From positions 31,165-95,164 of the forward strand of contig JAKCWW010000012.1 of NCBI GenBank assembly GCA_026260175.1: a DNA stretch of 64,000 bases, given 5' to 3'. The notes under the pieces are model-generated. The model saw only the letters and a list, made by a program, of their open reading frames with translations, made no database searches and had not been told where the DNA came from. The stretch comes from Reticulitermes lucifugus (Eukaryota > Arthropoda > Insecta > Blattodea > Rhinotermitidae). This document shows, one piece after another, positions 24,281-37,039 of the stretch; within the stretch, counting starts at the first letter, position 1; every line of letters starts with the position of its first letter. The position numbers and the translations under genes are program-made.

Positions 24281-24495
24281 GAACTGGACATTTCATTGCC
24301 GTGTAACCACCATCGGTCTTTCTCGTGAGCGAGATACATTTAGTCCATGTCCAGTCATCTTACGTAATAATCCTCCGGTTATATGTAACCCAATGAAGTC
24401 GTGTTCATTGGTATGATCACCTTAATAATATCTGTAGAGAAGTAGGAAGCATGGATCACCTCATTATGCACTTCTCTTACAGCCAATTATTCTCA
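24281..24495 (+). pseudogene. Possible jockey/R1-like LINE C-terminal remnant
   Basis: With frame changes the plus strand reads GTGHFIAV, then a His/Arg-rich patch, then SRERDTFSPCPVI, then GSMDHLIMHFSYSQ. This order resembles the C-terminal cysteine/histidine region of jockey-like and R1-like ORF2 proteins (TGHG, YLHRF, a Cys pair, then a DHLLxHCPxYS-type motif). The cysteine of the last motif is replaced, and at least two frameshifts are needed. The match is by eye and may be coincidental. Confidence 0.3.
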
Positions 24496-26977
24496 GTAGG
24501 TCGTTCTGTGGCGCTGTCCAACAGTGCTCACACATTAATATGAAAACTTCCTTTTTGTAGCGATAAAATATCACATACGAACTCTAATCTTCTGTGCCTC
24601 AATATTTTTGTTTAGACAGCATACGGCGTGACAGTTCTTCCGGAACTGAACCGTGGCAAATTTTCCCACAATTTCATGTGTTCTTAATTTCTTATTCAAT
24701 GTAATTTTTACTTTTGATGGCGCTCCAAAATATACGAACTTTGCTACTCGTGTTTAGTAGGAATCTATACATATTGCTCTTATTCTGCATTACACTGACC
24801 GCACTTTAAGATATATGCTCTCTTGAAATAAGTAAAGTTCTCTTAAAATAAGTAAAGTCTTCCTTCCGTTTATTTGCATACCGTCCTCCACTCTAGCAAC
24901 TAATAGGAAATTCCTTGATCTTTATGTACTATTTATATTCTTACCAAGAAAAATTTATACAAGTGTTTATAAGAAGCTAATGTGTCCATTTCAATGTCAA
25001 CTCTTCCTGGTTTTCCTGGACTTACTTATGTGCTTATTCTAAGGCAAATATTAAAAGCAATGGTGGTAAGAATACTCATTCCGTCAAAATATTCTCTATA
25101 GAAGAATAGTTCATCAGAATTCCAAGAATTTGTGTAAGAATTAAGGGTGCAGAATTATGAGTACAATTTTTTCTCGGAAAACAAGAGGTAATGCCAATTT
25201 ACATAAAAAGTACTGGCCACTGCGTTTTTGGAAATATTTTTACTGCAAAATGTTTGAGAAGATTTTTTAAGTTTATTAATTGAATAACAATTTGACAGTG
25301 ACCTCTAGCATTGCATTTATGAATTTCGTTCCAATAAAGGCCACTAAAGTTTAAACTTAAAATTTCCTAATATTAATAGTGTCAAAATACCTACCGTAGG
25401 AACTTCTGTGGTGAATGGAAATACTTAATTCAGAGACCTGCACTTTTATATCATCATAAGCAAAATACATTAACATTTGTTTGAAATAATTGGTTTGTAA
25501 AGAGAAAAAATCCTGATCTCTTACTTATTTTCTGTGACGCGGTGGCAAAAAGAAACACGTGTGCCTAAGAAATCGAAATTTTTTATTGAGCTAGAAAAAA
25601 AAATACAAGCACATTGTTTGTGCAACATTTTTTATTAATGCTGACTTCAGAAATATTATCACAACAGGGTACTTCATTCTATACCTCACAAATATAAATT
25701 AATTCTACGGGAAATTAACTAAAAGAATGGACAAGCAAATTTAGTCTTATTGTCAGCGTCATCACATTGTCTGAAAAATTGTACGGGAAGTATAGGTCGT
25801 AAGTTCTTCGTAAGTTCTTCTTCTTCTTTTCTGGAGTTTATCACTACTCTTTTGTTCTGCGAAAACACTCCGAAATATATAAAGTTTTCCTGAGATTATT
25901 CGCCACGTAGCTCTTTCCACTAATCTATCCGGTATACCCCATTTATTGTTAAATTTATTTTCGTGGTATTGTGAAATTTGTTCAGAAATTCCCTGTATTA
26001 TAAGCTCTAAGGCGAGAAGAAATATATTTCCTTGAATGGGGAATCACGCTTTCGCAGGGCCACTAAATTATAAAGACACGGTGCAACATAGACGAAAATG
26101 TATCCATTTTCGGACAAGTTTAAACTCACGATTCTACGCTTTGAATGATCCAAAACCACACTCAATGTAGAAAATACTGAAATTGGACTCTGTAATGTTA
26201 TAACTGTAAGACATTGTCTATATGTGTCTATGAAAGGCGTATCAATTACACTTCCAATAGCAAATATAACCTGGTTCGAATGTGATTTAAAGTAGATGAA
26301 CGTTGTGAATTTAATGAGGACAAAACAGAGGTCATGTGACTAGCTCTATGAAACAGAGCCCACGTCGACGAATTTATAATCATTCAGCAAATCAAACAAC
26401 TCCCCAACTTTGTTGGAACATTCGTGACAGTTTTCGAAAAGGCAATTTCACAGGACCTTGTCCAAAGATAGATTAATCCTATCCATATCCTAATATTCTA
26501 TTTTTTAAACTTTCGTATCGTCCTGAAAAACATTTGATGTTTTCCAAAGTTCTCTGATGTTTTGATTTTAGCATTAAAAATTTGAACGCTCCCACACTTC
26601 TTAAAAAATTTGGCTAAATATTTGACGTGTCCTGACCTTGTGATATGATAAGCACTTCGTAATCACTGGACAGCACTTATCATGAAGTTCACAATCTCCT
26701 CTTTTTGTTTCCTCATTGCGAACGTTCTCCTCAGTGCCTTATAATTTACACCCTCTGTTTACTTAATTTCTTTTTGCGTGACTTTACCGCCTTTCAAGGC
26801 AGTTGATAAAGTTTAATATGTTTGGACAATCTTAATTTAGGTGGGAAATGCAAGATAAACGATTTTGGGCTGAATAAAGCGTGTATTTTCCGAAATTCAT
26901 ATGTTTTATTTCTTTTTTCATAAATGTGATTTCCTTATGTTGTTTTTCACAAACGGAACTACTTGTATTTTATCATA
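24496..26977. other. AT-rich noncoding DNA, nothing recognised
   Basis: There is no open frame of note, no tRNA-like boxes and no recognised repeat. Only a minor inverted patch is seen near 25608-25630 (TACAAGCACA facing TTTGTGCAAC). Confidence 0.55.
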
Positions 26978-26987
26978 TTGTAAAATA

Positions 26988-27244
26988 TCTTTTTCCATGG
27001 CGCAACAACCCCTAGTGGGCCAGGGCCTCCTCATTATCGAGGCTTCACGATGACACTTAGACATGCCACAGTCGGTAGGACTCCTCTTGACGAGTGATCA
27101 GCCCAACGCAGAGACTTATACCTGACAACACACAACACTCACAAGAGACAGACATCCATGCCCCCGGTGGGATTCGAACCTAATATCCAAAGAAGCGAAA
27201 GGCCACAGATCCACGCCTTAGACCGCGCTGCTACTGGGATAGGC
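26988..27244 (-). mobile_element. SINE-A, 3' module type 1, with 10-bp duplication
   Basis: Same head, body and 3' module as the copy at 13154. The direct repeat TTGTAAAATA is at 26978-26987 and 27245-27254. The element begins on the minus strand with GCCTATCCCAGT and ends in an A-rich tail (complement TCTTTTTCC). The B-box region is altered: the plus strand keeps GGGATTCGAACC and then diverges, so the head of this copy is partly decayed. Confidence 0.9.
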
Positions 27245-27254
27245 TTGTAAAATA

Positions 27255-29904
27255 ATACTTTAGCTACTTTTAACCCCTTGAAGAATAACGTTTATCTGAA
27301 CTATATAAAAGAATTCCTTTCGTTACTCATATAGAAAATAAGACTATGTTCATTATAAGACAATCCGGTTGTTCCGTGCAGAAAGGCAGATTTTGTTGTA
27401 ACATCTATACAAATTCCATGACAAAAACTGTGTGATTTAAACGTTACAGTAGGCAGTGTGTGTAGTTACTTGGGGACACTGAAGGGTGAAGGTTTGGTTT
27501 TACCCCCATTCTGGAGAAGAGACGTAAACATAGGCTCAAACTTAATTTTCCTCGGAGCTTATATCTAGATAAGCTTCCGTGAGGAATTCAGAGTTGGAGC
27601 CCGAAGGCTTCAGACTTCGGAAATTTATATTTCCGCCTAAAATGTTAGCTTATCTGTAATGCCTTTCTCTAAATTGATTGCTCTAAGGGAAAGAAGATTT
27701 TGGTGGATTGTAGAGATTCTGTATGGTAGTAAAGTATCGAAACTTTCTTGGTTCTCTATTTAAGCTGTAACAGAACGTCGTTTGTCTTAGGTTGTAGAAA
27801 AGGACGTAAGGTTGAATGTTTAAAAATAGGTTTAACAAGCGTCTTTTATATGGAATTGGAACCGCTGAAATTAAGTTGAACTGATTACCTGTGGTTTCGT
27901 TGTTCACTCTTAGGCAGTTTGTGATGTTGCATTATGAGTATTTATTCTTGTCCTTGACTGTAAATTTGGTGCTAATTTATCTACGTCACGTATGGATTTC
28001 TATTTTATTAATTCTAGCCCCGTAATGTGAAGTAACACATTTTCTCTGTTAGTGTATTTCCATCTGTTGGTGACATTACTTGGTTTTATTATAATTTTTT
28101 TCTGATCTGTTTTTAAGAATTCTAATGTTTCATAATTTTGAAACTGACTTAAAGATTTAATTTAAATTTCAAAATTTTCTTTACTCTTTCAATTGAAATG
28201 CTCTCGTAGACAGAAATTAAAAAATGTAATCATTTTTTTTAGATGATGGTCTTCCAAATAATATTTGAATAATTGTTTCTTATCTCCCACGAAAATATTT
28301 AATTATTTTTAGGCATATAATTGAAGGACGTACCACATATACATAAAGAGGAAAGTTAGGCGACTTACATGTCAAATAACATTGTGACCGTTTCGTGTAA
28401 TATATAAAATTTCTCGGATATCCTAAGAGCCTGGTAACATTTAAGTCAAATAAAGGGCTTTCATGGCGATTTAATGACGCCTGCAACGGTAAAGTGTACT
28501 TAGATCTTCATATAAGTTGCCCGATATGTTTGCCCGATTTTAACCAAAGCTGGATTTTCTCGCAAGATTTTCATAACAGTTGCGACGTAAAATTTCACCG
28601 AAAGCCATTCAGTGGGAGCTGCGCTGATCTTTGCAAACTGACGAACAAAACAGACGGACATGACGGATAGACAGACAGAAATTCGGACGGAAGGACGTGA
28701 CGAAGGTAATAGGCGCTTTTATTGAGTTTGCGAAAACACCGAATTACGAAGGAAATTAAGTTTTTCGTAGATAATATTTAATTTTATATTCAAATAAACT
28801 TCTAAAACATTATTTTTATAGATGTCTTAATTTTCGTATCTTCTTTCAATGAATGACGAGCTTTGGACACATGAACATGTTCACTGTTGGTCTATTTATA
28901 ACAAAGCTTCTTACCGTACTTGAAGTGTTGGACATGATTTGCTATTCTTTGGCGCTGTAAGGAAATTGATCTTTAGCGTGGTCTTATATTACAGGCTTTC
29001 CCTGATCGTCCATATTTCAACACAGCTAGATATTCAGGATTTTATTTTTGTTAATAACAAACGCGGGGCTATATTCTATCAGAAATGCTATTCTACATGC
29101 CAATGATCGAAATTAAAGAATCAGGATAGAGTTGAAAACAGGAAAACATAATCAGAAAATGACAGTCCTTTCTTAACCACAGAGCAACAAAAGTAGCCCT
29201 AATGCAAAGGGCAGATTCCATCTTGATGAACTAATAGTTACTCAGATAGTAGAAACCCTCCCCTTATTTTATGGAATACGAAGAATCATTACTTGGTCCT
29301 GAAAAGTCTGTAATTTTTCTGTGCCCTGAGACGGAAAAATTCAGGCAACGCTGAACCAGTCTATTTCTTTAAGTTAAAGTTTTTATTATCCTCCAATTTA
29401 CTCCTTTATCTCAAAGCCTGTGATCCACATTTTGTGATAATATTTACTAAAGTGTACCAATCATGGATCTCTTCCTTTTGCAATTTTGTCCAGTCCCTCT
29501 GTTTTTTCTCTCTATCATATTTTAATATATTCAAGAATTTGTAGTGTATATTCTTCCGTCAGTCTGAAAGGTCAAGTCCATATTTATAAAAACCAGCACG
29601 CAGTGTTACATCTTATGTATATTGATCTTTGTCTTATTAGGTATCACAAGTAAGACAAAGATTCTGAAGTTTATAAAAACCCCGAATTTAATATGTTCTT
29701 CAGTGATTCGAATTTTGATTTGATACTGTCACGTCTAAACTTTAACATTGCTATATTTGGCTTTTTTATATTTAAATGTTGTGACTTCAGCGTTGGTTAT
29801 GGCGACGATGTATGGACTTATAGATTTGTATGCTTTTTTAGGAAAATATTTAAAATAATTTTCTTTCTTTCACCCATTTGTTCATTCCATATATTTATTC
29901 GTGT
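27255..29904. other. AT-rich noncoding DNA, possible old repeat at 28500-28740
   Basis: 28500-28740 includes a patch rich in GACGGACAGACAG-like words, a flavour typical of old interspersed repeats, and 52600-52790 carries similar words in the opposite orientation. I could not define boundaries. No gene is supported. Confidence 0.4.
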
Positions 29905-29914
29905 ATGTTACCCA

Positions 29915-30409
29915 TTTGTATGGTGCTGAAAGGTGGACACTTCGGACAGTAGATCAGCAGTATCTGGAAAGTTTTGAAATGTGGTATTGGAGAAGAATGG
30001 AGAAGATCAGTTGGACCGATCNNNNNNNNNNNNNNNNNNNNNNNNNNNNNNNNNNNNNNNNNNNNNNNNNNNNNNNNNNNNNNNNNNNNNNNNNNNNNNN
30101 NNNNNNNNNNNNNNNNNNNNNNNNNNNNNNNNNNNNNNNNNNNNNNNNNNNNNNNNNNNNNNNNNNNNNNNNNNNNNNNNNNNNNNNNNNNNNNNNNNNN
30201 NNNNNNNNNNNNNNNNNNNNNNNNNNNNNNNNNNNNNNNNNNNNNNNNNNNNNNNNNNNNNNNNNNNNNNNNNNNNNNNNNNNNNNNNNNNNNNNNNNNN
30301 NNNNNNNNNNNNNNNNNNNNNNNNNNNNNNNNNNNNNNNNNNNNNNNNNNNNGAACTCCCTTTGGAAGAGGCTACGGACCTGTCGTAAGACAGACTACAG
30401 AATGAATGA
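29915..30409 (+). pseudogene. 5'-truncated LINE copy, family L1a, with 10-bp duplication and internal gap
   Basis: Before the gap the sequence encodes AERWTLRTVDQQYLESFEMW and WRRMEKISWTD, closely matching the copy at 9754-10728. After the gap it encodes the terminal GRGYGPVVRQTTE and ends in GAATGAATGAA. The 10-mer ATGTTACCCA lies at 29905-29914 and 30410-30419, so this is a complete insertion: the element was truncated at its 5' end during reverse transcription and has a short GAAT repeat as its 3' tail. Bases 30022-30352 are N. The corresponding interval in the other copy is 258 bp, against 331 Ns here. Confidence 0.92.
30022..30352. other. Assembly gap (331 N) inside a LINE copy
   Basis: A run of N. 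The four long open frames that cross it exist only because N-containing codons cannot be read as stops. Confidence 0.99.
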
Positions 30410-30423
30410 ATGTTACCCACACC

Positions 30424-30690
30424 CATGTTGGCGCAGTTCGTTGAGGCACTGCGCTACAAGCCGAATGTGTCATTGAAATTTTTCATTGACATAATCCTTC
30501 CGGCTGCACTATGGCCCTGAGGTCGACTTGGCCTCTAACAGAAATGAGTACCAGGAATATTTCCTGGGGGGTAAAGGCGGCCGTTGAGTAGGGCTGATAA
30601 CCTTACCACCTTCATGTGCCGATTGTCCAGACATTTAGGCAGACTCAACCTCCTGGAACCTTCAGGGCCTGTCCAGGCCTGTAATGGGAT
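30424..30690 (+). mobile_element. SINE-B copy lacking the B-box segment
   Basis: Matches the copy at 15006-15306 from the A-box region (GTTGGCGCAGTTCGTTGAGG) through the module TTTCCTGGGGGGTAAAGGCG to the end near CAGGCCTGTAATGG. Between CAAGCCG and TGTCATTG it has 4 bp where the other copy has 27, removing the internal B-box. It starts within about 15 bp of the preceding LINE insertion. A target-site duplication was not identified. Confidence 0.82.
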
Positions 30691-30920
30691 TGCTTGATGT
30701 TACCTACACGCATTGAAGTGTCTCCCTCGTAATTCAGCACTAGATGTCAGTCAGTACTGAAGGATAACTGCACTCTACGACGGCATCAACCTGGCGGCTG
30801 TGCCAAATTTTCTGGTTGTAGTAGTTTCGGCTTGTTTTAATGTATGGTCTCGATGTTTCAGTAAGACAAAACATAAAATTTGCCTTATTGTTAGTTACTA
30901 TTATTATTTACTTTATTGTT

Positions 30921-31212
30921 ACGGCCGTGCCACGGCTGAGGCGGTTAGTCGCCGGCTTCTCAACGTGGAGGCCCGAGTTCGATCCCGCTTAGGTCCATTT
31001 GGGATTTGTGGTGGACAAAGTGGCAATGGGATAGGCTCTTCTCCTAGTACTTCGGTTTTCCCCTGTCAATTTCATTCCACCGGTGCTCCATTAAATTGGA
31101 AAAGCAGACAAATCTTTATCATGTTCATCACCGGGTGTACAATAAGCCTCAAGGCTGCGGTGCTTCCGTAGCATCTGCTGCGGAGCCCTTCAATAAATAA
31201 ATAAATAATAAA
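30921..31212 (+). mobile_element. SINE-C with AAAT tail
   Basis: This is a third tRNA-derived family. The head contains GGCTGAGGCGGTTAGTCGCC (A-box region) and GAGTTCGATCCCG (B-box region, about 30974-30986). A specific body contains CATTCCACCGGTGCTCCA. The element ends CCCTTCAATAAATAAATAAA, so its tail is an AAAT repeat rather than poly-A. The overlapping 123-codon frame beginning at 30800 is a chance read-through of the SINE. A second, more diverged copy is at 32985-33166 on the minus strand. Confidence 0.85.
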
Positions 31213-32257
31213 AATCCATTATTTTTAATACCTAAGAAAATAGCAATGAGCTGCTCGCGACTAACATGTGGCTTTATGGATGTAACAGGTAGATTGTCGT
31301 TAATAAAATGTGAAATTTGAGTGATGTCAAGTCAGTCATGACAAACAATATCCTGAATGACGTTTAGTGTGGCTATCTTAAGTTTCAGCAGGATGATGAC
31401 ATCACAGACACAGGCCACGGCCGCCACTTTCTTTAGTTTTTTAAACTGCCCGAAAACGATAATCCTCATATAAATCGAGACTAAATAAACCCTGCGTCAA
31501 ACCACCGTGGTTATTCATTCTGCAAGCCATCCATCTATTAGGTTACCAATTCCGATTCTCAAACGGGAAGTTTCTTCTATACAAGTTATATCGTAGTGAC
31601 TTAAGTAAAGCTCGCTTCGTTCCACGTCCTACCTTTTTCAACATTCTCACTCAACCTTCAGTTCTTTACGACAGGCATAGATTAGAATTGTCGCAAATCA
31701 ACGGAGAATTGTTCATTATACGATTTCATACTTTGGAAGGTTTCATTCCTATGCTCAATTGTTTTGGCACATTTTAATGTTTATAGTAGTCTATTATGAT
31801 GGCTGGAATGGAGAAAACCATATTCATATGCTGAAGTTGCAGTTGGCATAGATTCCACCACATTAATGGTCAATAACAACGCTGTAGTGTTTTAATTCTT
31901 TTTTTCTGACAGCATAAATGTGCGGCACCATTAAGTGCGAAGGGCTATACGTCAACAGGTGCAGTTGTGCCGCGGCAGTAATGGGATTTCTCTTTCTCCT
32001 AGCTGGGACAGAGTAATGTAATTGAAATATGTGATACTTTTGATGTGCGTGCAATCTACACTACTCGACGCTTTAATGCGACGAAAATAATCCGAGTGGA
32101 GTGTGAGACTAAGTGCTATACATTTTGTCAGATATAAAACGTAAAGCTTATTTACGTAATCAGAAATTCAAACATACTGAATGCATTTGTACAATGTAAG
32201 GTCAATACTGTTGAATTTTAAGGGCTGAAGAGACATGTTTCTTGCGAATAATCTTTC
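31213..32257. other. Noncoding DNA, nothing recognised
   Basis: Short chance frames only. No repeat was recognised between the SINE-C and SINE-A copies. Confidence 0.55.
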
Positions 32258-32267
32258 CTTATGATAC

Positions 32268-32520
32268 TTTCTTTTCCACGGCTCCCCAGCTCTATTGGAC
32301 CTAGGCCTCCTCATTTTTTAGGTTTCAAGACCACATTTAGATATATCACACTTGGTAGAACTCCTCTGAACGAGGGATCGGCCCGTCGCAGAGACCTCTA
32401 CCACAACACACAACACTCGCATGATAAAACATCCATGCCCCCGGCGGGATTCGAATCCGCAATCCCAGTAAGCGAGCCGCCGCAAACCCATGCCTTAGAT
32501 CGAAGGAGCACTGGGATCGG
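32268..32520 (-). mobile_element. SINE-A, 3' module type 1, with a diverged duplication
   Basis: Head (complement of GGGATCGG at 32513-32520), B-box (complement GGATTCGAATCC near 32447-32458), body and 3' module all match the type-1 copies. The flanks CTTATGATAC (32258-32267) and CTTATAACAC (32521-32530) match at 8 of 10 positions, an aged target-site duplication. The overlapping 88-codon and 70-codon frames are SINE translations. Confidence 0.88.
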
Positions 32521-32530
32521 CTTATAACAC

Positions 32531-32984
32531 GTAACCAACATAACTGAGATAATGTCACTTTATTTTAATTATTATCTACTTTCAGGTCCGATTCATGACT
32601 TATAAATGTAATACATTGTAGTACGTATTTGTGAGTGTTCTGTGACAGAGTACGTCCCTCTGAAAGACACACGTGACAATATTAATCCATTTATTACTAC
32701 TTTTACCGAGTTGCAGTTTTCCTGCGGTCGGCATAATCCACTTATTTATGTTAACTAGTGCAATTAGTTGGTAATAAATATAATTTTTTAAATTGAACTC
32801 ATTATTATTGTAACTTTAAAGTTACTGATATTGTTTCAATATTTGTACTAATGTTCTCAATGTATATCGAAGTTGTCAATTTCTTGGTTTCATTATTTTA
32901 TCCTGATTTTTATTCTCTGTGTTGAGGAGAGATCTGTACTTTAGAAGTGTGGCATTAACTGGTCAATTTTCCATTTCCCGGATT
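32531..32984. other. AT-rich noncoding DNA, nothing recognised
   Basis: No open frame or repeat of note. Confidence 0.6.
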
Positions 32985-33166
32985 ATGAATAAATGAATAT
33001 TGAGCACTGGTGGAATGGTGACTGACAGGAGAGAGCCTAAGTGCACAGAGAAAAGCCTGTCCCAGTGTCACACTTCTTAATATGACACCTACACTGGCTG
33101 CCCTAAGATTTAACCGGGGCCTCCGCCGCAAGAATCCGGCTACTAACCTCCTGATTCGTGGCAAGA
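32985..33166 (-). mobile_element. Diverged SINE-C copy
   Basis: The reverse complement follows the copy at 30921 in order: TGCCACG, a GGAGGTTAGTAGCCGG block, GGAGGCCCCGGTTAAATC (decayed B-box), GGGACAGGCTTTTCTC, and CATTCCACCAGTGCTCAA. It ends with ATTCATTTATTCAT, consistent with a decayed AAAT-type tail. It is clearly older than the plus-strand copy. Confidence 0.72.
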
Positions 33167-36100
33167 TCTTTGGTTTGGTTACACGTAATTTGAGCCAACC
33201 AGTGCATATATATCTAGGAGTATAGAAGAGAGGAGAGTATTTCAGTCTCGATGCTGAGGAAGCACATGAAAGTTTACAGAAATGCGGTATTTACTAATAT
33301 AAATTTCAAACACTTCACAGTGTTGACATATTAATTTATTTCTTCCTTTCTGTCTCTTTTTCTTTCTATCCTCTTCTTTTCGGTTTACCTTGTTTGTGTA
33401 CTCATGTTGCTCGTATACTGTGTTTTGCTGTTTCAGATATTTTCTTCGTAAAGTGCACAGCAAGCAGTGAACCGAAGCTAGCCGTGCCGTATAATTTTTG
33501 TGCATGACCTAATATCAGTTAGTAACTCTCGCGGGAAATCAGGCCACATTTGCTTGCCTTATAAGTTGAATTTGCCCAGTGCTTTATACATACTCATAGG
33601 TTTTGTATGATTGTTTACTCCACGCCAATTACATACGGCTAGATTATTTTATCAGTATTGCGACTAGTAGCACTAATTAGAAAGTCTGAGTAATACTGTG
33701 TGTTGTGTATTTTAATAATACAGTGTACTGTCGATTATCAGTCTGCAGATAATCCTGTTTGCAGATTAGCCATGCCTGATCGTAAGTTCCTAATGACTGA
33801 TGACGAAAGCGAGAAATGACTTGGTTTAGCTCCCAGTGCACGAAAAAATCCTCAATAGAAATCAAAGTCACAGACTGTTTACTTAAACAACAAGCGTAAG
33901 CTTCGTATATATTATGTATATAATAAATAAATTACACTTCTTTATTTTTTGTTTGTGGCTCAGTCAAGTATAGGCCTATGTTTGCCGTGTTTCTAAATTG
34001 TCTGTCCAGCCTCCTCCCTAACCACCCCGGCTAATCGAGAATGCACTGTGTTCGAAAATTATCCTTAAACACGTGTGTATATACAAGTTTTTAAGGCTTC
34101 TAAGTTGAGCCAGATTATCTAATTCAGTAAAGTGACCAGTCCTAGAATGGAAGACCATGATTCGATTTCAGGCAGGAACAGGAACCATGTGTAGAATGCT
34201 AGACTGATCGTGAGTCATACCCACTCTCAACCCAATGAGTAAATAAGCTCTTTCTTCAGAAGAAAATTGATGTGCTTAAATATCTTCGTCCACGTAGTGT
34301 CGATGTTAAGAATGAATCCCTTTCATATTCCAAACTTAACTTTTTCTTAGCCTTAATTGCTTGTCCCTAAAGATCGACACATATTTAAGATTCACTTCTG
34401 TAGTACTGTAATGTTCCAGGTTATTTTATTGGGCCGATTTCCCTAAATTCGTACAAATAAAATCAATCTTTCGATGCCGATGGGTTTAAATTACGACTAC
34501 CGCCTTGAGAGGAGGGGCTTTTAAATTTATGGTACCCTTGAAAATATTTACTACCGTAAGGTGCACCGAGGCCGGCAGCATCTGAAGATTTAAAGGTCCG
34601 TACAGTACACCGAGGGCGGCATTGAAGGTTTCATTGCCGGGTATTTTTACTATGTCCTTCTAACGCAAAGCTTGTCATGGCTGACGTCCGAGGTAACCTT
34701 TCATATAAAAAATTATATCAAACATCGCTTAATCTTACAACATACTGAGACATTACGTCATTCTGTTTACAAATACATAATTTCTTTCCTCCATTGCGCA
34801 GAGTCCTTCTTGAGAAGCTAGCAGGTCGTCAGTTAAGAAATCCCCCGCGTTTTGTGGAAACCGAAGGTTCATTAACGCACTCACAAGAGCCCGCACATAA
34901 TTTCATTTAATTATTTTAAATATGTCTTCCATTTAAAGACATACTGAGAAGGTAATTTGCCTGTATACAATTTAATGTCTCAGCTGGAGATCAACGTCTC
35001 TCAAAGTAAAATATATATAAGCAATAATTAGACATCTAAGACAAAGAGAAATGAAAAGAGCAGAAGTTTACTTGGAAGGCGGATATCGAAATTCTTTCAC
35101 TGTATTTAATTACGTTCCGAGTATGAATTCTTCCTAAAATCTCATATCTTGCTTTAATTCTTGGCCAGACATTCAGACAAGTTCATAAGCAAGTTATAAT
35201 GTTAAATGCCACCTAGAATATTTCTTATATGCATAATGATCAAGAGTTTCCCGTAAATAAGGAAGTCTCTTTTAGACGGCTGGAGTTTAGTTCAGAAAAC
35301 TGTAGACGCATTTACATTTTCAAGATCTCTCAACGAATGAAGATACAGAAACTTTAATTGATGTATGTTATTTTAATACAAAAAAGATATTTAATCACAT
35401 GCAACTAATTTATTTGTTTAGTGGTTTTATCAGCTATTTCAATGACAGGAAGAGCCTACATGTGTAGATTTATTAGTTGACGGGAGGATAGTAATAAATT
35501 TATGAAATAAGACGTGAGGATTAAAAACTTCTAGGCGTATTGCTGATACCGGACCCTTGTGGAAAGAGCAAAGATGCTTCAGGTTCTAAAAATACTTGTA
35601 ACCTCACGGCATGGATTATCATATTAGGAAGAGTGCTCCGATGTATGCAGTAAGACATTGCTAAAATTTGTTTTAGTTTGTGATTATATTGTACATTTGT
35701 CGGACTATAAATATATTGTTTTAGTTCCTTTTGCAAAATATTCGAAAATGCGAATACTAGCTTCATCATGTCTTTCCGCTTGTGTGGAATATCTCGGCCA
35801 ACATTGGACGGATTTTCGTGAAATTTTATATTCGTTAATTTTGCTGAAATCTTCCCACTCAGTTTCGCTTTGTTTAAAATCGAACGAAAATAACACACTT
35901 TACGTAAAGACCTATTTACATTTGTGTTACATCGAACCAAATAAAACGGTGCCACGTACAAGCAAATAAGACTTGCAAGCTGGGTAATCAGCAAAAAAAT
36001 TCGAACATGCCTTCGTGTTGCCTTATAGGTGCAACTGCTATCTTGATATAAATACGATATTATCCAGAAAGTTAATTTACGTTTTTTGTATGCGGAACGA

Positions 36101-37039
36101 ATACGAATAAACGTGCAGCTGATAATGTGGTGTTATATTGAGTTAAAACATTACATATTTAAGTTGTAAGAGGTAAATGTCAAGGAGAAAACGTAATAGA
36201 CTCTATATCCACCTGCGTTTTATAAAATCTTTAAATAAGCCACTTACACCAAATTTAGTCCAAAGACGTTTAGATTAAAAATACGCAATATTAACTCTTT
36301 CATCCTTCCTTTATAACAGAACAATTTTTACACAGAAAAGAAGTGGTAAGAGAGAGGCTACAATCCGTAAATTTGAAACTGTTAAAGATGAACGGCAGGG
36401 TGACGTGTAGCAAATAGGAAGGAGAAAAGATTTAAAATAATTGAAATTTTAATTTTGGTGAAAATTTGTGTCAATATACGTATAAATAATCCTTTTCAAA
36501 TAGGAGTTCCAAAAAAATCCTGAAATACCATTGAAAAAGGACAGCGATTTCGACGCTCACTCACAAGACGAGGTGATTATGTCATCGCTGCAGATTCTTC
36601 AAACTATCGTGCTAATTTTTCAGTTGAACGGAAAGATAATAATGACTAATTTGGTGACTGAAAGCTTAAAGGTTTAAAAACAAATGGTGACTCTTTGTAT
36701 TACCTGATATCAATTTCGAAGTATCTGAATTGTCAGAACATTTATTTATAATTTTAGCAACACTTGGAAAATGAGAAATGAATATTACCCTAAATGTGAT
36801 TAACCGATTATTTTTTATAATGGAAAAGGAGTATTTTTACTACGATGTAGGGAAGATATTTTATTTATAATTTAGGGGTTTTCAGTCTTAAAACTTTAAT
36901 GTGACTCTGAATTCTTCCTTGCTTTTGAACACTTTGTGTCAGACTGTGTTGTAATATGTTGTACATCATAGATACTAAAATGTGGCATCGTTAATTGTCG
37001 TTCGTATATTTCTAACGTGTCAGAAAGTCTCCCTCAATT
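33167..37039. other. Noncoding DNA with faint old-repeat traces
   Basis: 34590-34680 has a weak echo of the SINE-B middle (CATTGAAGGTTTCATTGCCG, then ACTATGTCC). 34165-34190 has a B-box-like GATTCGATTTC. The longest gap-free open frame in the window (157 codons, minus strand, 35521-35994) lies here, but its translation is low in Gly/Asp/Ala and shows no domain, and a 103-codon frame on the opposite strand overlaps it. I regard it as chance. Confidence 0.45.

Noticed and set aside
29901-30476. Open frames of 135-191 codons across the first run of N
   Set aside because: They exist only because N codons are not read as stops. The real content is a LINE fragment on each side.
30921-30990. tRNA gene
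   Set aside because: This is the head of SINE-C. The unit continues into a SINE body and AAAT tail, with a diverged second copy at 33 kb.
35521-35994. 157-codon minus-strand open frame
   Set aside because: No recognisable domain, AT-driven composition, and an overlapping 103-codon frame on the other strand. It is likely chance.
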